Below, in pieces: positions 1 through 12,304 of a DNA stretch of 64,000 nucleotides (within the stretch, counting starts at the first letter, position 1; each line of letters opens with the position of its first letter). The position numbers and the translations under genes were made by a program. Below the pieces are notes generated by a model. The model made no database searches and had not been told where the DNA came from. It saw only the letters and a program-made list of their open reading frames with translations. The DNA comes from Nageia nagi (Eukaryota > Pinophyta): assembly GCA_050084985.1 (NCBI GenBank), contig JBITNC010000001.1, positions 148,986,001-149,050,000 of the forward strand, in the 5' to 3' direction.

Positions 1-660
1 CTTCTTGGGTCTTATGCCAGCCTTTAGGAGTTTTGGTTGAGCATATTGGAGTCTTGGCATTGCCCTAGAACTTGTTACAGCCCTATACTTATTTTTTGTT
101 GGCTATACATGATATTGGCTCTCATACTACGTCTCAAATGTCAATGAATGTTCTCTATTTGCTGCTGTGATAATATCATTGATTATGCATGGAAATATGT
201 GTAGATTATAGTGTTTTGGATGCATGTTAATGTTGTGTAACAGATCTGCAATTTGTGCCCTAGTTTGAGCATATTCGCATATTGTATGAGCTTTATATCA
301 GATTTGACTACTGCTGTTATATTTCAGTTTTGAGCACATGTTTGGATGGTTAATGAGCATATACTTTGATGCCCTAATTTGTGAATGAATGCAGAATTAA
401 CTAATAAATTGGATGAACACTAGAAAGGTACATTATAGAGATTGTATTTTGGTGTGAGTTGAAATTGTTTTTAGTGATTGAATGTGGGCACTCTGATTTT
501 AATTTGGGTGTTTTAGAATAAGAGTCCTAGAATGTTATCGTTTTGGCTTTGTTGTCCCAAAACACTAACATTTTGGATTTGTCATCCTAGTATGTTGGCA
601 TTCTAGGCTTCAAATTCTAGATCGTTGACATTATAGATGGATGCTTTTTATCTTTTAAGA
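1..660. other. Non-coding AT-rich DNA, no gene seen
   Basis: No reading frame with a recognisable family. Around 525-640 a loose motif of the form 'tagaatgtt-ggcattttggctt' recurs three or four times with many changes. A similar degenerate run is at about 3780-3870. I see nothing else to support a feature. Confidence 0.5.
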
Positions 661-760
661 ACTTTCCATTTATTCTATGATCTTAAAAAATGTTGTGGAG
701 ATGTGATCATAGGCAAAAGTGTGTATATAACTTGTGATTCAAAAATGTTGCTCCACACAA

Positions 761-1210
761 ACCATCTCAACTATGTTCCATAAATCCTTCAATATTATTG
801 ATATTTTTACTTTGATTTATAAATTTATTATTGACTATCTTGTATTTGGGCAAATATGACTTTCATTGATCAGTTTTTTAATTTCATTTATGAGTTTGCT
901 AGATTGGTTGGTGGTATGCCCTTTAGTCTAATGGTAACTATAATATGATGTTTCCCAATGCTAAGCTGGTTTTGTTGTATTGTTGTTATATTGAGCTCTT
1001 TCAGGAAGTAACATGATCAATTGTTTTTGCAATAGATCATTTAAGATTATTCATAGTGGTGGTTTGTAAAAAAGTTTATTCTTTCTTTGAGTTTAAGGCC
1101 TTGTTACTTGAATTAGTTGATCTTTACCTTCAGTTGCAATCATTGTGTTATTACCATTGTTCTTTATAGGATAGGGCTTTTCAGCATTGTAACATATCAG
1201 GCCTTGGATA
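761..1210. repeat. Dispersed repeat, copy A (partner at about 8672-9090)
   Basis: This stretch aligns by eye, in the same orientation, with about 8672-9090. Shared blocks include 'gagtttgcta', 'tttagtctaatggt', 'ataatatgatgtt', 'gagctcttt', 'atgatcaattgt'-like, and a closing block around 'ggatagg-cttttcagcattgtaac'. Copies are diverged, with indels. Copy B belongs to a minus-strand Gypsy gag-pro remnant, so copy A is probably a more eroded piece of the same family. No protein can be read confidently from copy A itself. Confidence 0.6.
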
Positions 1211-2147
1211 GGATTGCAAGAAACCAAATGAGATTAACTTCAAGTAATGCCAAAATTGCATGCAAGACACAAATAAATAGACCAAACATGTTGCATTCCA
1301 ATTCACCTTCTAAGGGTGGCTGTTGAGCTACACCATGACTCCTAATCTACCACATTCCTACACTTCGTAGGATTACAATGAAGACCAAAGGACAAATCCA
1401 AAAATTCTTATTTTTTCCAATGTTGGGCGAGTTTTTTTGTTGGACTTGCAAAGTTTTTAAAAACTTTGTCCAAAAAAGTTTGCGATTTAAAAAAAAAAAA
1501 AAAAAAAAAGCTTAGTAAGTAAAAAAACTCATCAATCTGACCCTGAGCGACTTGGATAAGTTGACTTACGCTCAAACTTGACTAGTTTTTAAAAACTTGT
1601 TGAGTTTCGTATCATTGATCTAGAGAGATGTTTACTATTCTTTCCCTTGGCCAATGGACACATTTGGAGCGATCGAAGAATAAGGTTCATATGTTATCAT
1701 CATTGTTTGCAAAATTCATACTCATTTAGAAATTATTTAATAAAGGGGTTAGTATTACTCGAAGGAGCATCAACAAGCTAATTAGTAATAAATTGGCTTT
1801 TGACAAATTTTTTATTTATAAAAACTAATCAAATTCTTATGAAAGCCACATTTAATAGCTCCACCTTTTAATAGTGCTATGTTTTTGTTCTTCTGTCCTA
1901 GTGCTATCACCATTGTTAGTACTTTTATCAAAATAAGAATTAGCACAAAGATAAGAATTAAAATGCTTTTTGGAGTGGAAGGATTTTGATTTAGAGTTGA
2001 CATCTAATAATTCAAAAATGGGATCATTGTTTCAAGGAGGTCACCTATGGAATTATAGCCAAATGGTTGAAGGTTGATAGATATTGGAAATGCTAAAGAA
2101 AGATTGTGGGAGAATTTTGCCATGGCTATGGTTTCATAGTTGTTATC
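1211..2147. other. Non-coding, no gene seen
   Basis: Contains the hairpin and the A-run described separately. The only open frames are short, low-complexity and without family resemblance. Confidence 0.5.
1440..1473. repeat. Short perfect inverted repeat (hairpin)
   Basis: TTGGAC at 1440-1445 pairs with GTCCAA at 1468-1473, and the inner block 1450-1467 is an 18-base palindrome (AAAGTTTTT/AAAAACTTT). A 4-base asymmetric insert (TTGC, 1446-1449) lies on the left arm. It could form a cruciform or a transcript hairpin. A run of about 20 A follows at 1490-1509. It may be the eroded end of a small transposon; no target duplication was found. Confidence 0.6.
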
Positions 2148-2432
2148 CTACATGGCTTTATCATTTTCAATGTCATCTTCCAATCTGTCATGGATTTCAT
2201 ATAGTGGATTTGAATTGTATGCCAAACCTATTGTTTGAAATTGTTTAAGTTGTTCTAGTATTGTTGTAATTCCTTGCTCATTTTTGCCCAATCCTATATC
2301 TTTGTAGTTGTGAAATTTATGTAATAACCAACAAATTTGGTTCTTGTTGCTATTATTTATATAAGATGCTTTATGCCCTATTCTGAAAAATGACTGATTT
2401 TGTTGTATGTCAAAATAAGTTTTTGTTATCAA
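2148..2432 (-). pseudogene. Gypsy (Tat-type) pol fragment with a G-patch-like motif
   Basis: A 94-residue open frame on the minus strand. Around residues 47-72 it reads GLGKNEQGI followed by a second glycine-rich GLAYN segment. That spacing resembles the G-patch found near the protease of plant Tat-lineage Ty3/Gypsy elements (GLGKxxQG ... GLG(Y/F)). Acidic residues close the frame (DRLEDDIENDK). Neighbouring sequence has no intact gag or RT, so this is an isolated relic. The assignment rests on a short motif and is tentative. Confidence 0.4.
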
Positions 2433-2799
2433 AATTTGTACTTTTTTGAATTTGTGTACTCACCTTTATTGTCTAGAATGCAACCTAACAATCTAATTAC
2501 TATTTTTAGTGTTGCATAAGTGATTTGAGGTTTTTAGCATAGTTACTAGGTTCAATAAGTTTAGTTTGAAAGAAAGACAAGAGTTCAAAAGTTTGAGATA
2601 GTGAAAATGGTTCGGTTTGGTTGAAAAATATACAATTAAAAAAATTTAAAAATAATTATATAGTAATATTTGCTATCCCAAGGTGATGCTAGAAACCAAT
2701 TTGAAGGTTACACATGTATCAGAATGGAAAAAATTAAAAATACATTTTTGAGTATAATGGGAGGGCAAGCCGAATTTAGAGTACAAGTGAAGGACATAA

Positions 2800-3070
2800 G
2801 TAAAATATTAATTTTTTTTCCAACTTTTTATAAAAAATATAATTGATTAAATTAAAAAACAAATTGAAATAGATAAATTAATAAATTAAATTTAAATAAA
2901 TAAATTAAATTTAAGTTTTTTTAAAAGTAAATTTAAATTAATTATTTAATTTATATTTTTTTTAAAATTAAATTTAATTAAATAAATAAAATTTAAATAA
3001 CTAAATCAATTTAAATTTAATTTAAAATAAAATAATTTAAATTTCAAGAAACATAAATAATACACAATAA
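2800..3070. repeat. Low-complexity A/T-rich tract
   Basis: About 270 bases made almost only of A and T, built from recurring 'aaattaaattt' and 'aataaataaat' words on both strands. Likely an expanded simple sequence. It has no coding potential. Confidence 0.7.
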
Positions 3071-3391
3071 ATAAATAAGCTCTCACCATATTATTTGTTC
3101 ACCTCCTCATTTCTTAGTAGGAATTAGTGTTGCAATCAACTACCACTCTAATATACTATGTTAGTCCCATCTCTCTTCTTTCGTCTCCTCTATTGCAAGC
3201 TTTAAATCATTCGCAAGGTTTCTAGGGTTTTATATTTTGCTTCGGTTAGAAACATCAAGGTTCAACCATGGTGGCTATGCTGACGAGAATTCCTTCACTT
3301 TAGGTGTAAGTTTGAAGGAGGGTATTGACATTTGCTGCAACTGACAAGCAATATAAAGGCATGCGCTCCTACTTTGGATGCAATTTGAACC

Positions 3392-3688
3392 ATGATGGGC
3401 CCTCGTGGCATGCACAATCTCATCTACGATGACAAGGGCGCTATCCCCATTTTGTCGAGGAATATTTTGAGGATGATAGACATAATTAATGATATTGCAG
3501 AGGACATTTCCTTTCAAATGTTCGAGGATGATTGTCGTTTGCTTAACAACTTTGTTAACAACATTCTTCAACATGAAGTTGGCCAAGCTTTTATAAAGAA
3601 GCTCCAAAGAGAACGGATTTTGGCATGGGTATTATGGAAAAAACCTGCAAAACATAGAAAAATATTTGGCAGTTTTTTTCCGACTTAG
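3392..3688 (+). other. Unrecognised 98-codon open frame
   Basis: The translated composition is protein-like: balanced hydrophobic and charged residues, with a helix-like stretch ILRMIDIINDIAEDISFQMF. A minus-strand frame (3275-3607) is also open across it, so openness is weak evidence. No family is recognised, no domain or signal is seen, and no splice context was found. It could be a relic of a retroelement or of a gene fragment. Confidence 0.2.
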
Positions 3689-4842
3689 AAGAGTTGGACC
3701 AAACTTGTTAGGTTTGGTTTGTTAGAAAAATTCGGTTTGGACCAAATCTTGGATAGGTTCGATTATGGTTTTCAAGCATATCAAGGCTAGAACATGGGTG
3801 TTATGGTTCAACAAGCCTAAAATGTGGGCATTTTGGCTCAATAGGCCTAGAACATGAGTGTTCTAGCCATTTGTGTTTTTTTAGTCCCCCAAAGTTGGGA
3901 GAGGGATTCTAGTAATTGACAATTGTTGATTTGGTATGATCTTGGGCTTATATGTTTGGTTTGAATTTGATTTTTTACTTCATTTAGGATTTGGTTTGCT
4001 ATAATACTATATTTTGTTTGCTCAACATTTTGTTCGTGGGGCGAATTTGTGATCTTGTAAAGTGGGATTTCATCGTACAGAACTGTGATGATCCAAAAAT
4101 TAAAATTCAAACTAACATTGGTAATATGGGATCATCAAGCCCCAATGTCAGGTATAGGGCATCCACAATACACAATCAAACCCTTAAGCATTCAACGTTA
4201 GGGTTAGGGGATTCATATTAAACATTTAGATACCCAAAATGCTAACATCAAGCATATGCATGCATACATCAATGAATAGAATGTCAAATTGCCAACGTCT
4301 AGCTCATACATGCATAATCCAAACCCTATTACATTAATGTGCCATCGAATGATGAATACAAGTACATACAGTCAACAAGATCCAATGCATGCACAAGTAT
4401 GAAACGCACAACACAATAATGAGATCCAAGTGCCCTCTGGCTATACGAATGATATAGAATGATAGCAAATACAATACCAAGCCCAATGAGCAGTTATTGG
4501 CCTCAAGGGAGCCAACTAGGGCACAACACCTTGCAATCTCCAATGTCGAATAGTTGTAGAACCACGAGATAGATTCACTCCCTCAGATCCCAAATCGCCT
4601 CCATTGAAGGAGTCCTTCTCAAAACTTGGATAACCATTGAAGGTAGAAGTAAACCCTTGAAATGCCATCGGATGGGCAAGGTGCTCCACCTATGTCATAG
4701 ATAATTAGGATCCCACTGCTTGACTACCCTCTAGACGCTCCGCCTAGAAATGGAATGCTTAGCACCACTAAGACTCTGTGTCCGAAGGATTGTAATAGAA
4801 GTAATGTGTAATAATGGTTGTCCAATATTGAAGCTCCAATGT

Positions 4843-4851
4843 CTATTTATA
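4843..4851 (-). promoter_or_regulatory. TATA-box-like site, possible LTR promoter
   Basis: The minus strand reads TATAAATAG here. Upstream of it on that strand (4900-5110) lies a block of short degenerate repeats, as in the U3 region of many LTRs. Downstream (towards 4100) is unique, non-coding sequence. A solo or truncated LTR on the minus strand would fit, but no TG/CA ends or second LTR were identified. Confidence 0.3.
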
Positions 4852-4919
4852 CATTAGTTGTGTCTGGAACTCACCTAAGAGTTATCTGAGGCCCATCTAA
4901 TCCAACGTTGTGTATTTTG

Positions 4920-5110
4920 GGGGCCAATCACTTAAAGTGCCAACGTTGGGATTATGATCATTCATAATGCCAATGTGGGGGTCATGATCACATAATATGC
5001 CAACATGGGTCCCTATCACTTAAAGTGCCAACACAGGGGTCATGATCACATAATATGCCAACATGGGGGTCTTGGAGTCCTCATGAGCCAATATGGGGGT
5101 ATGGGGCCCT
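4920..5110. repeat. Degenerate short tandem repeats ('gccaacatgggggtc' words)
   Basis: Recurring units of roughly 35-40 bases alternate 'cacttaaagtgccaac' with 'catgatcacataatatgccaacatgg'. The second block occurs near-identically at about 4987-5010 and 5040-5065. Further degraded copies lie to both sides ('gccaatgtgggggtc', 'gccaatatgggggt'). Confidence 0.65.
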
Positions 5111-5510
5111 CCCCAGTGTGGCACTAGCATGCTGGTGGCCGTCAATCACTATAATGCATAAACATACCTTGGGTTCCCACAATCCAGGATCTCTAATGCA
5201 ATACATGCCTAATCTACTACTCAAGAGGGATACATCCCACTTGAGGCTCATAATGGGGTCCACATGACCCGTTAAAACTCCTATCTTGAGTTACAACAAT
5301 GTATATGCAAATACATCAAATAGATATAGTACAAGATGACTAGACTGGTCCCACTAAAAGTACAAGGGGGACATCACAAGAACTAGGTGATATTTTGGTG
5401 TTTCTAATGTGACTTCATGATAGTATTTGTTTGGTTCTTCATCTATCATATAGTTGTAGATAACACCATTTTTTTCAAATTTGATACATATATGCAAGGT
5501 AGAAGAAATA

Positions 5511-5518
5511 CTTTTCAT
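5511..5518. repeat. Left 8-bp target-site duplication (CTTTTCAT)
   Basis: Identical to 5630-5637 on the far side of the small inverted-repeat element at 5519-5629. An 8-bp duplication is the hallmark of hAT-superfamily insertion. Confidence 0.75.
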
Positions 5519-5629
5519 CAAGGTTCCGCAAGGCATCGGGAATGGGGGAATGTGGTGAATGTGGGAATGCATTCCCAAGTATCGAGAATGCTTGCTCCAA
5601 GGGGGTGAACACGTTCATGTGGAACCTTG
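5519..5629. mobile_element. Short non-autonomous hAT-like element (MITE), copy 1
   Basis: A 111-base element begins CAAGGTTCC and ends GGAACCTTG, a perfect 9-bp terminal inverted repeat. It is flanked by the perfect 8-bp duplication CTTTTCAT (5511-5518 and 5630-5637). The interior is rich in 'gggaatg' words and has no coding capacity. The terminus matches the 390-base element at 12305-12694 (CAAGGTTACACAAGGCC at its right end, read inward), so both belong to one family. Movement would need a hAT transposase in trans. The transposase relic at 15.3-17.8 kb shows the superfamily was once present, but nothing ties it to these ends. Confidence 0.8.
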
Positions 5630-5637
5630 CTTTTCAT
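5630..5637. repeat. Right 8-bp target-site duplication (CTTTTCAT)
   Basis: Identical partner of 5511-5518. Confidence 0.75.
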
Positions 5638-5899
5638 GGAATGTATTCAAGGTCTACTAGCTACCTAAGAAAGAAAGTATATTAATCTCCACAGGTGACC
5701 AAAAGCGGTCAATGGGACTAACATGTACAATCCTACTTATGAAGCCAACAAAGCCCAACCTGGGTGACATCAAGAGAAAAAACTAAAAACATAAAGATGA
5801 CATAATCAAATAGAACCACATAAAGGTCCAAACCCTAAAAGGAGGGAGAAACAAAATTTGGAACATCTAGATGGAGGCCGTCCTAGGCCTCTTCTAGGG

Positions 5900-8105
5900 G
5901 AGAGTATGGCAGTGCTCTTTGCTTTAGGGAGGGGTCCTGTCGATCGCTGTGAGATGTGTTTGTGGTTCTATTGATGGTTGAGAAGAAGGATGTGGTTTGT
6001 TGCATCCTCTATGGACCCTGGGTGCTTTGGATACGTCTCTTCGTCCGATGTAGAGGTTGTGAAGGCTCATCTTGATGTCTCCTACGAGCTCCTTTAGGAG
6101 AGGGAGCTCAGTAGAAGGATGTGGTACATCAAACCTCAATCGTTTGTTGAGCATGAACTAGAAAGTGTCTTCGAAGAAGGAAGGCCTCTCGAAAATATAG
6201 AGCCAAGCAACGTTGGTTTGAGTATTGAAGGAATGTAGCTAACCGACTACGCAAATCTCAAAAGAGGCAATGATATTGGCCTCGGATCTCGTAGTAGACT
6301 GAGCACTGAAAGACAAAATGGTCCTTGAACTCAATCTCAAGAGAGCAAAGTCGACAAACTCGTTGATCCCAATATATGTGATGGTCGATCTCAATCCTTA
6401 GCTCGTGGGAGCATACTCAAAATTGTCCAAGGGACATCCTCAATCCCAAGGGGAGATGTAAGTTGGTGTATCTAGGCAGGAGGATCAATCCCTTATCTAA
6501 ATGAAGATAGTGTTGAGCATAGTGATCCAACTTGGGTGTCAATGGCTGAGGGGGAGGCACCTAAGTGGTATGAATGAAAGCCTTGTATATAATCTTCTAT
6601 ATCGTGGACAAAGAGTGAACTAGGGTCCTAGACGAGTCCTTTGGTGGTAAAGGTAATCCATTTGGAGAAAAAACAAATCTCTAAAGCATATCAGAAATCT
6701 CAACAAACCAACATCGACAACAACCCTATTCGATGAGATTAATTGAGGAGGCCAAAGCTCTCACCGGAGGCCTTGTTGTATCTCCCCCACGAGTAGATAA
6801 ACGTTGGAGGCTACAAAGATAGAGGACTATGGAAGCAAGAGCCCACACCAAAAGGGGTTGGCAACCGAACTTCGCAGGTATGATAAGGTTTGGAATTGCC
6901 CTCTTACTGCGAATGAAACAAGATAGGAAAATGACCAAGATCCTCTCTAGCGAGGTCCAATCCGGTGCTCTCAAGTTGAGCCTCAAACCTTAACTCCATA
7001 CAAAGCTATGGGTGTGATTAGGGATTGAAACAACTCTAGCTTGGACTAGACATCTTGAAACTGTAATTGGATGCACTGTCTCTCCACAATGGATACTGTT
7101 GCATAAGCTCGATGGACTATGGATGGTGTTGTGCTTGCATGGAGAACCTAGGTTAAGAGAAAAAAACCCTAGGTATGTGTAGGAGGAGGTAGTCTTGATA
7201 GGATTATCATGAAAAGTGAGTTGAGTTTGACCCAGCATGGCTTTCGAAACATTGAAAGCCACCACCTTAGTCTTGCTAAGGTTCACTGTAAGCTTCTGTC
7301 TAGCACTGAAGGCATTTAAAGCATCTATCAAGCCTTGAAGGTCCTCCACTGAGTGAGAAAGCAGCACAATGTCATCAACAAAGAGTAGGATGGACACTCG
7401 ACTTCTATGTAGAAGGCAACCTAACTCGAGATTGATGGTCTCAAGGATAATGGACTTTAACTCATCAATGTAAAGGCCAAATAAAGTTGGAGAGAGAGGG
7501 CAGTCTTGCTTAACGTCAATCGTACTAAGAATGTTCTTCGAGAATCCATCAAGGGTGCGAACACGTCTTGAAAGAGTCTCATATTAAGTTAGAATGGCTA
7601 CTAGTCTAGTCTCTAGTATGCCCAATAGCCATAGTCGATTCATGAGTCTATGTCAGGGTACAGTGTCAAAGGCCTTCCTGAAATCAAAAAAACAACAAAA
7701 AGATTGGAGATTTCCATAATCTAGCCTCCTCAATAATCACCTTGAGGGTGAAGATATGATTGTTGGTGCGATAGTCTCTACGAAAGCTTGCCTGACCTCT
7801 TGCTCAAAAACCCTCTAAAGTCAACCATTTGGGAAATGTATACCTCCATGTTTGTGGCATATAGCTTGGCCAAGGTGTTGTCAATCATGATAGTGCAGTA
7901 ATTGATCGAATTGTCAGGATCACCAAATTTGAAGATAGGTTGGATGATATTGGAGGTCCAAGAAGAAGGGAAACTTGAGTAGATGACATCATTGAAGAGC
8001 TTGGAGAGGAAGGGGGAAGGGTGTGAATGGCATGTTTGAGGAATTCAGCTTGAACAAGAGGAGAGTTTAAAGTAGGAATTATATTATATTGTAACAAGAG
8101 GTGTT
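5900..8105 (-). pseudogene. Non-LTR retrotransposon (LINE) reverse-transcriptase relic
   Basis: Coding-like segments run from about 8105 down to 5900 on the minus strand, broken by stops and frame changes. The segment 7885-8109 resembles the start of a LINE RT domain (SSWTSN-, DPDNSINYR-like when frames are combined). At 7397-6990 the catalytic block reads FVDDIVLLSHS (about 7368-7382), then a helix and a lysine/threonine-rich block (VNLSKTKVVAFNVSK), the usual order after the FxDD box in LINE ORF2. The remainder towards 5900 is the decayed C-terminal part. The same wording (FIDDIILLSHT ... LSFNMS) recurs in the + strand LINE at 26.0 kb, so both belong to one family. It abuts a Gypsy fragment at about 8.11 kb. 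Confidence 0.75.
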
Positions 8106-8109
8106 TCAC

Positions 8110-9090
8110 ATTTTGAAACCCAATTTACCATTGTTTGATTTTCCTAATTATCAAAACTTTGGATATGCCTTCTATTTTTTGTTCAATAGGAGGCAAATTT
8201 TCTCTAAAATGTTGCAGGAAATTAGAGAGCAAATATTAATATTTGATCTAGTATCCATTAAGACTCTTTTAACTTCTTTTCCCCAAACATCTATTTTGAT
8301 GTGCAATAGTAAACTTAGATCAATGATATCTTTGCTTTGTAATTCTTAAGGATCAAGTTTGATGTCCTTTGATTGTGGTTTCCAAATATCTACAACAGTG
8401 GCGAAGACAGTTGCATTGAGATTCTTAGATACTATTTCTTTCTTCATATAGAACTTCCCTATGTGATTGAAAAATTTTCAGAAGTTCAAATAAGGAGATC
8501 TTTGCTTGAGTATTTTTTAATTGATCAATCTCATTATATTGCTTGGAATTTGGTGGTGAATGCATTGTTTCGTTAGTAATTGTTGTTTTTACCCCTTTAG
8601 GTCTTCCTTTGGGAGGATAAGCACAAACATCCTGATTTATGATGATCATACCACAAAGATTATGTTACCATGTTCCATGAATCCTATTGTGTTATTGATA
8701 GTTTTGGTTTGATCTTGATCTTAGTTTTTGGTTGGCACTGTAATTGGACAAACATAACATCCCTCATTCATCAAACATTGAATTTCATTTTTGAGTTTGC
8801 TATACTGATTGGTGATTTAACTTTTAGTCTAATGGTCAACATAATATGATGTTGCCTTGTCCCAATCCAGTTTTGTTATATTGCTGTCATCTAGAGCTCT
8901 TCAAAGAGGTAATGCGATCAATTGTATTTATAACAAATCTGTGAAAATGTAGCAAGTTGGAATAGGGAGATTAAGTCATGTTTGTTCTTGAGTTTGAAAT
9001 CTCATTAGTTGTTTGGTTATTTGCATTCACTATTTTCGTATCTTCGTTCTTTGTGGGATAGGACTTTTTAGCATTGTAACCTCCACTAAG
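8110..9090 (-). pseudogene. Tat-type Gypsy gag-protease relic (contains repeat copy B)
   Basis: Reading the minus strand from 9090 to 8110, an open stretch at 8649-8425 contains YNEIDQLKNTQAKISLFELL followed by HREVLYEE, the conserved block just before the protease in plant Tat-lineage elements. Further on (about 8310-8250) comes a protease-like segment, VLMDTRSNINICS. It occupies the place of the D(G/S)GS-type aspartic active site, with the glycines replaced. Stops occur throughout. The RT half is absent; a LINE begins at the boundary near 8105. The 8672-9090 portion is the partner of the repeat at 761-1210. Confidence 0.6.
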
Positions 9091-12000
9091 GTTTCCATAT
9101 TTGATTATGCTTGCCTAAAGTAAGATTTTTTTTTTTGGAAATTAACATCTAAGTCAAACTCCTGAAAGATGAGCTGATATTATCTCATATATATTGTCTT
9201 TGATTTTTATCAAAGAATTTACAAGGATTTCATTGACATCTTGTTCTTCTATTGGAGGGCAGATCCTTTGCCATATTTTTTTGAACCTAGGAATATATTT
9301 GTTAAGTTTCTTATTATGTCCTTGTTAAATTTTCATAAAAATCTACTTATGTGGTTGGTTGCTTGCATCAACTACTTTTAAATTGTTTAGAGATCTAAGG
9401 GGAGTTTGTAAAACCAATTATGTTTCACCTTTAAGATTCCTAGGTGAAAATTTAGCGATTAGTTTTTCATCATTGTTGAATTTTACACTACATTCTTCTT
9501 CAAATAGTAATAGATGTTACCTTGGATCTCCTTCCCCACTAAACATTTCCAATGTTGGTAATTCATATTTTTGGGGAAGAGTAAAATTATGAATCCTAAA
9601 GAGAGAGGGATTTGGTTGAGATTTCTGTAGGAAAAATGTAGATCATCTTGAAGTTTCATAGATTTAATCCCCAACCCTAGTTTGGTCTAATAATTTACTC
9701 AATTTTGTTTTTTTGAATGTGCTTGTAGCTTAGGAGTGAGAAAAGTTAGACGATGATCATTCTGACTATTATGATCATTGTGTGCTATGTTACATTAGGT
9801 TTTATATTGTTGAGGATTTTGTAGAAACAATGTGGTATTCTTCATCCATTCAACTGGTTTTAAAAAGTTGTTGGATTAAATTTGGATTGTTGCCCTAGGC
9901 TTGGATGTAAGTTTTGACAAGATTTTGGATTAGTCTAGTTTTTCTAAGGAGAGCTAATTCACTAAGAAACTTTTGGTTTTGAACTCTAAAATATAATAAA
10001 ATACAATTGATTCACCAATTTGTAGATACAAAAATAAAAGACAATGTATCAAAACATGCACATTTATCTTGTCTATAGAATGAAAATAGATTAATAACAA
10101 TATGCTATATAGGATCTAACAATTAAGATTATTCAAATTCAAAAGAGAACATAGAGGAGACTTATGTGTAGGGTGAAGGATTGGAGGCTCGCTTACTAAC
10201 AACTTGTGATTTTGATGTCAACCTCTAGGTATGGGTAGGACTGAATAAATAGTGGTTGTAACTTGTGGGGTCCCAACTCTATATTGATTGGTTTCCTTCC
10301 TGGTTCAGCAACCATTAGTGGAGGGCAAACCTTCAATGCAACCAAATGATAAATCTAGATAATTTTGGAGATGATTATAAAAGATTATAATTCCAAAGAT
10401 TTTGGAATGATAATTTTTCATGATGATTTTGAATACGATTCTTCTTTTGATGATCCAAGAACAAACGTGCTGATTTTTTGGGGTGACTTGGCTCAATTGT
10501 AGAGATAGTTGAGGCTTAGGGCTAGAGTGTGATGTAGTCAAGTAAGCGGCTCAATGGCACCCACATGAATACGGCAATTCCCACTGCACAGGAATGGACA
10601 TTTTTATGGAGACTGAGTTTGAAACTCATGTCAATGATCAATACATGCCTACTATCCCCCATTTTACTGTTATTCTCCCTAAGAACATGCTATGCCAAAA
10701 CAAATCAAACAAGATAACATCACAGAACTTAAACTACCACAGAAATATTCTATTGATATCAAATGTTTAAAGCATACATGCCTTGCCAAAGGTTTCCACT
10801 CTAAAAACAGAAAAAAAATGAAAAATCAGTTCCTATACAATCTGCCTCTACAACATGGATCCCCTCCAGAATTACCGTCTGCTTCTTCCTGAACCTGTTC
10901 ACCAAGTGGTCTCCTCTTTGAATCCAATATTTTTTTACAATAAATGCCAACCATCCCCTTACTGTTCAGTACGCCCAGCCATGCCGAGTCCATCTCTTTG
11001 CTGATTGCCATCCCACACATTTGCTCTCGCTCTTGAATTGGTGAAGTCTCTCATTCATTTGGCGCGCTGCTGTAACTACCCGACCTTAATGGCATTTTTT
11101 TTTTTTTCACAATCGAGCATCTGGTCAACTTGCTTACATGGCTTGAGGCTTACGCGAGACTTAGGCAGATATCTAAGGATAAAATAAAAGGTCCTAAATA
11201 AAATTAAAAAAAAAAACTAAATGCTTACAAGACCGCTAAAGTACTCTCACTGCATAAACGTTTTAATTTATCCCAGACTAAGACTAAGGCAAATAATTAA
11301 GTAAACACCTGAAAGAACAATAGCTGATGTCTATATTACAACAATACAAAATAGATACGCTTGCATCAGAGTGCCCACATGTTGGGCTGCCAATGCTAGA
11401 GTGTTGGCCATTCTGGCATTGTTGCCCATTTCAGCCTGTGTTTTGTGCATTTCAACTTCTACGATGCTTTTGATGAATAATGGAAGATAATCAATGTTGA
11501 TTGCTTGCTTCTTTTGGTATTGTGTTGCTTTTTGTTTTTATTTGATTTCTTTCAAATCTCAAATGAGCATTCAGAGTGCTTTATAGAGGTTTGGGCCTTT
11601 AGGCTAATTTGATTTTAAGTTCACCTAGGAGGACCCATCTAGCAAAATGTGGATATAAGATAATGCTTATTTGTATAATTTACTTTTAAATTATTTTAAA
11701 ATTAGCCAATATGATCCCAAATTAATATTTTGCAAAACTAAAACAAATAATTTAAATAAAGTTATTTTTCGATAGTTAAATTACAATTTGAAATGTCTGC
11801 AATATCCAATTTCATGTTCAGGTCCTAAAGACAAATATCCAAATTTTAAAATACCAATATAGCAGAATCAGATTTCTCAATCAGTCAATGGAAACAGATG
11901 ATCTTCCATTGATGGATTTGCACAACCTTCTAAGGATGCAACAGGATGGCTGATAAAAGGTGAGCAACAAAGGAAATAAGAACTTGGCTTGAAAAGGAAG

Positions 12001-12296
12001 CAGTCATTATAGGGAAACTAGATGGAGAAGAGGCCAACAGTAGGAAATTTCACAGCCATGGCAGCACTCATTAATGCAGGTAAATTTTAGCTAGTCAAAA
12101 AGACTTTGCAAGGGATGGGAAGGTGTTAGAAATATAATGTTTATTAGGGATAGGATTTTGATCCTTAAATACGTACAAGTTGAAAAGAAAAGTCATAAGA
12201 GGTTCCTTTGATTATTCAAATGCCATTTATTGAAATGCATTTACCCTATCAAGGGACAAGATTGAAAGAATCCACTGGTCCATAATTTGTAGGAAG
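9091..12296. other. Non-coding stretch, no gene seen
   Basis: No frame of convincing length or family. Open frames near 10826-11020 (minus) and 9359-9592 (plus) are short and unrecognised. Around 11370-11440 the word pattern 'tgttgg-c-tgccaatgctagag' recurs loosely. This may be part of the intron upstream of the exon at 13858, but no upstream exon could be identified. Confidence 0.45.
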
Positions 12297-12304
12297 GAAT
12301 AAGG
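12297..12304. repeat. Left 8-bp target-site duplication (GAATAAGG)
   Basis: Identical to 12695-12702 on the other side of the 390-base inverted-repeat element. Confidence 0.75.

Noticed and set aside
10826-11020. 64-codon minus-strand open frame
   Set aside because: No family resemblance, no splice or promoter context, and reading frames are open on both strands.
11880-12082. Possible small exon with coding-like words (RTWLEKEAVIIGKLDGEE) and a 'gcag|gtaaat' donor
   Set aside because: Three frames must be combined to read it, stops interrupt each, and no acceptor in a matching phase was found. More likely a repeat relic.
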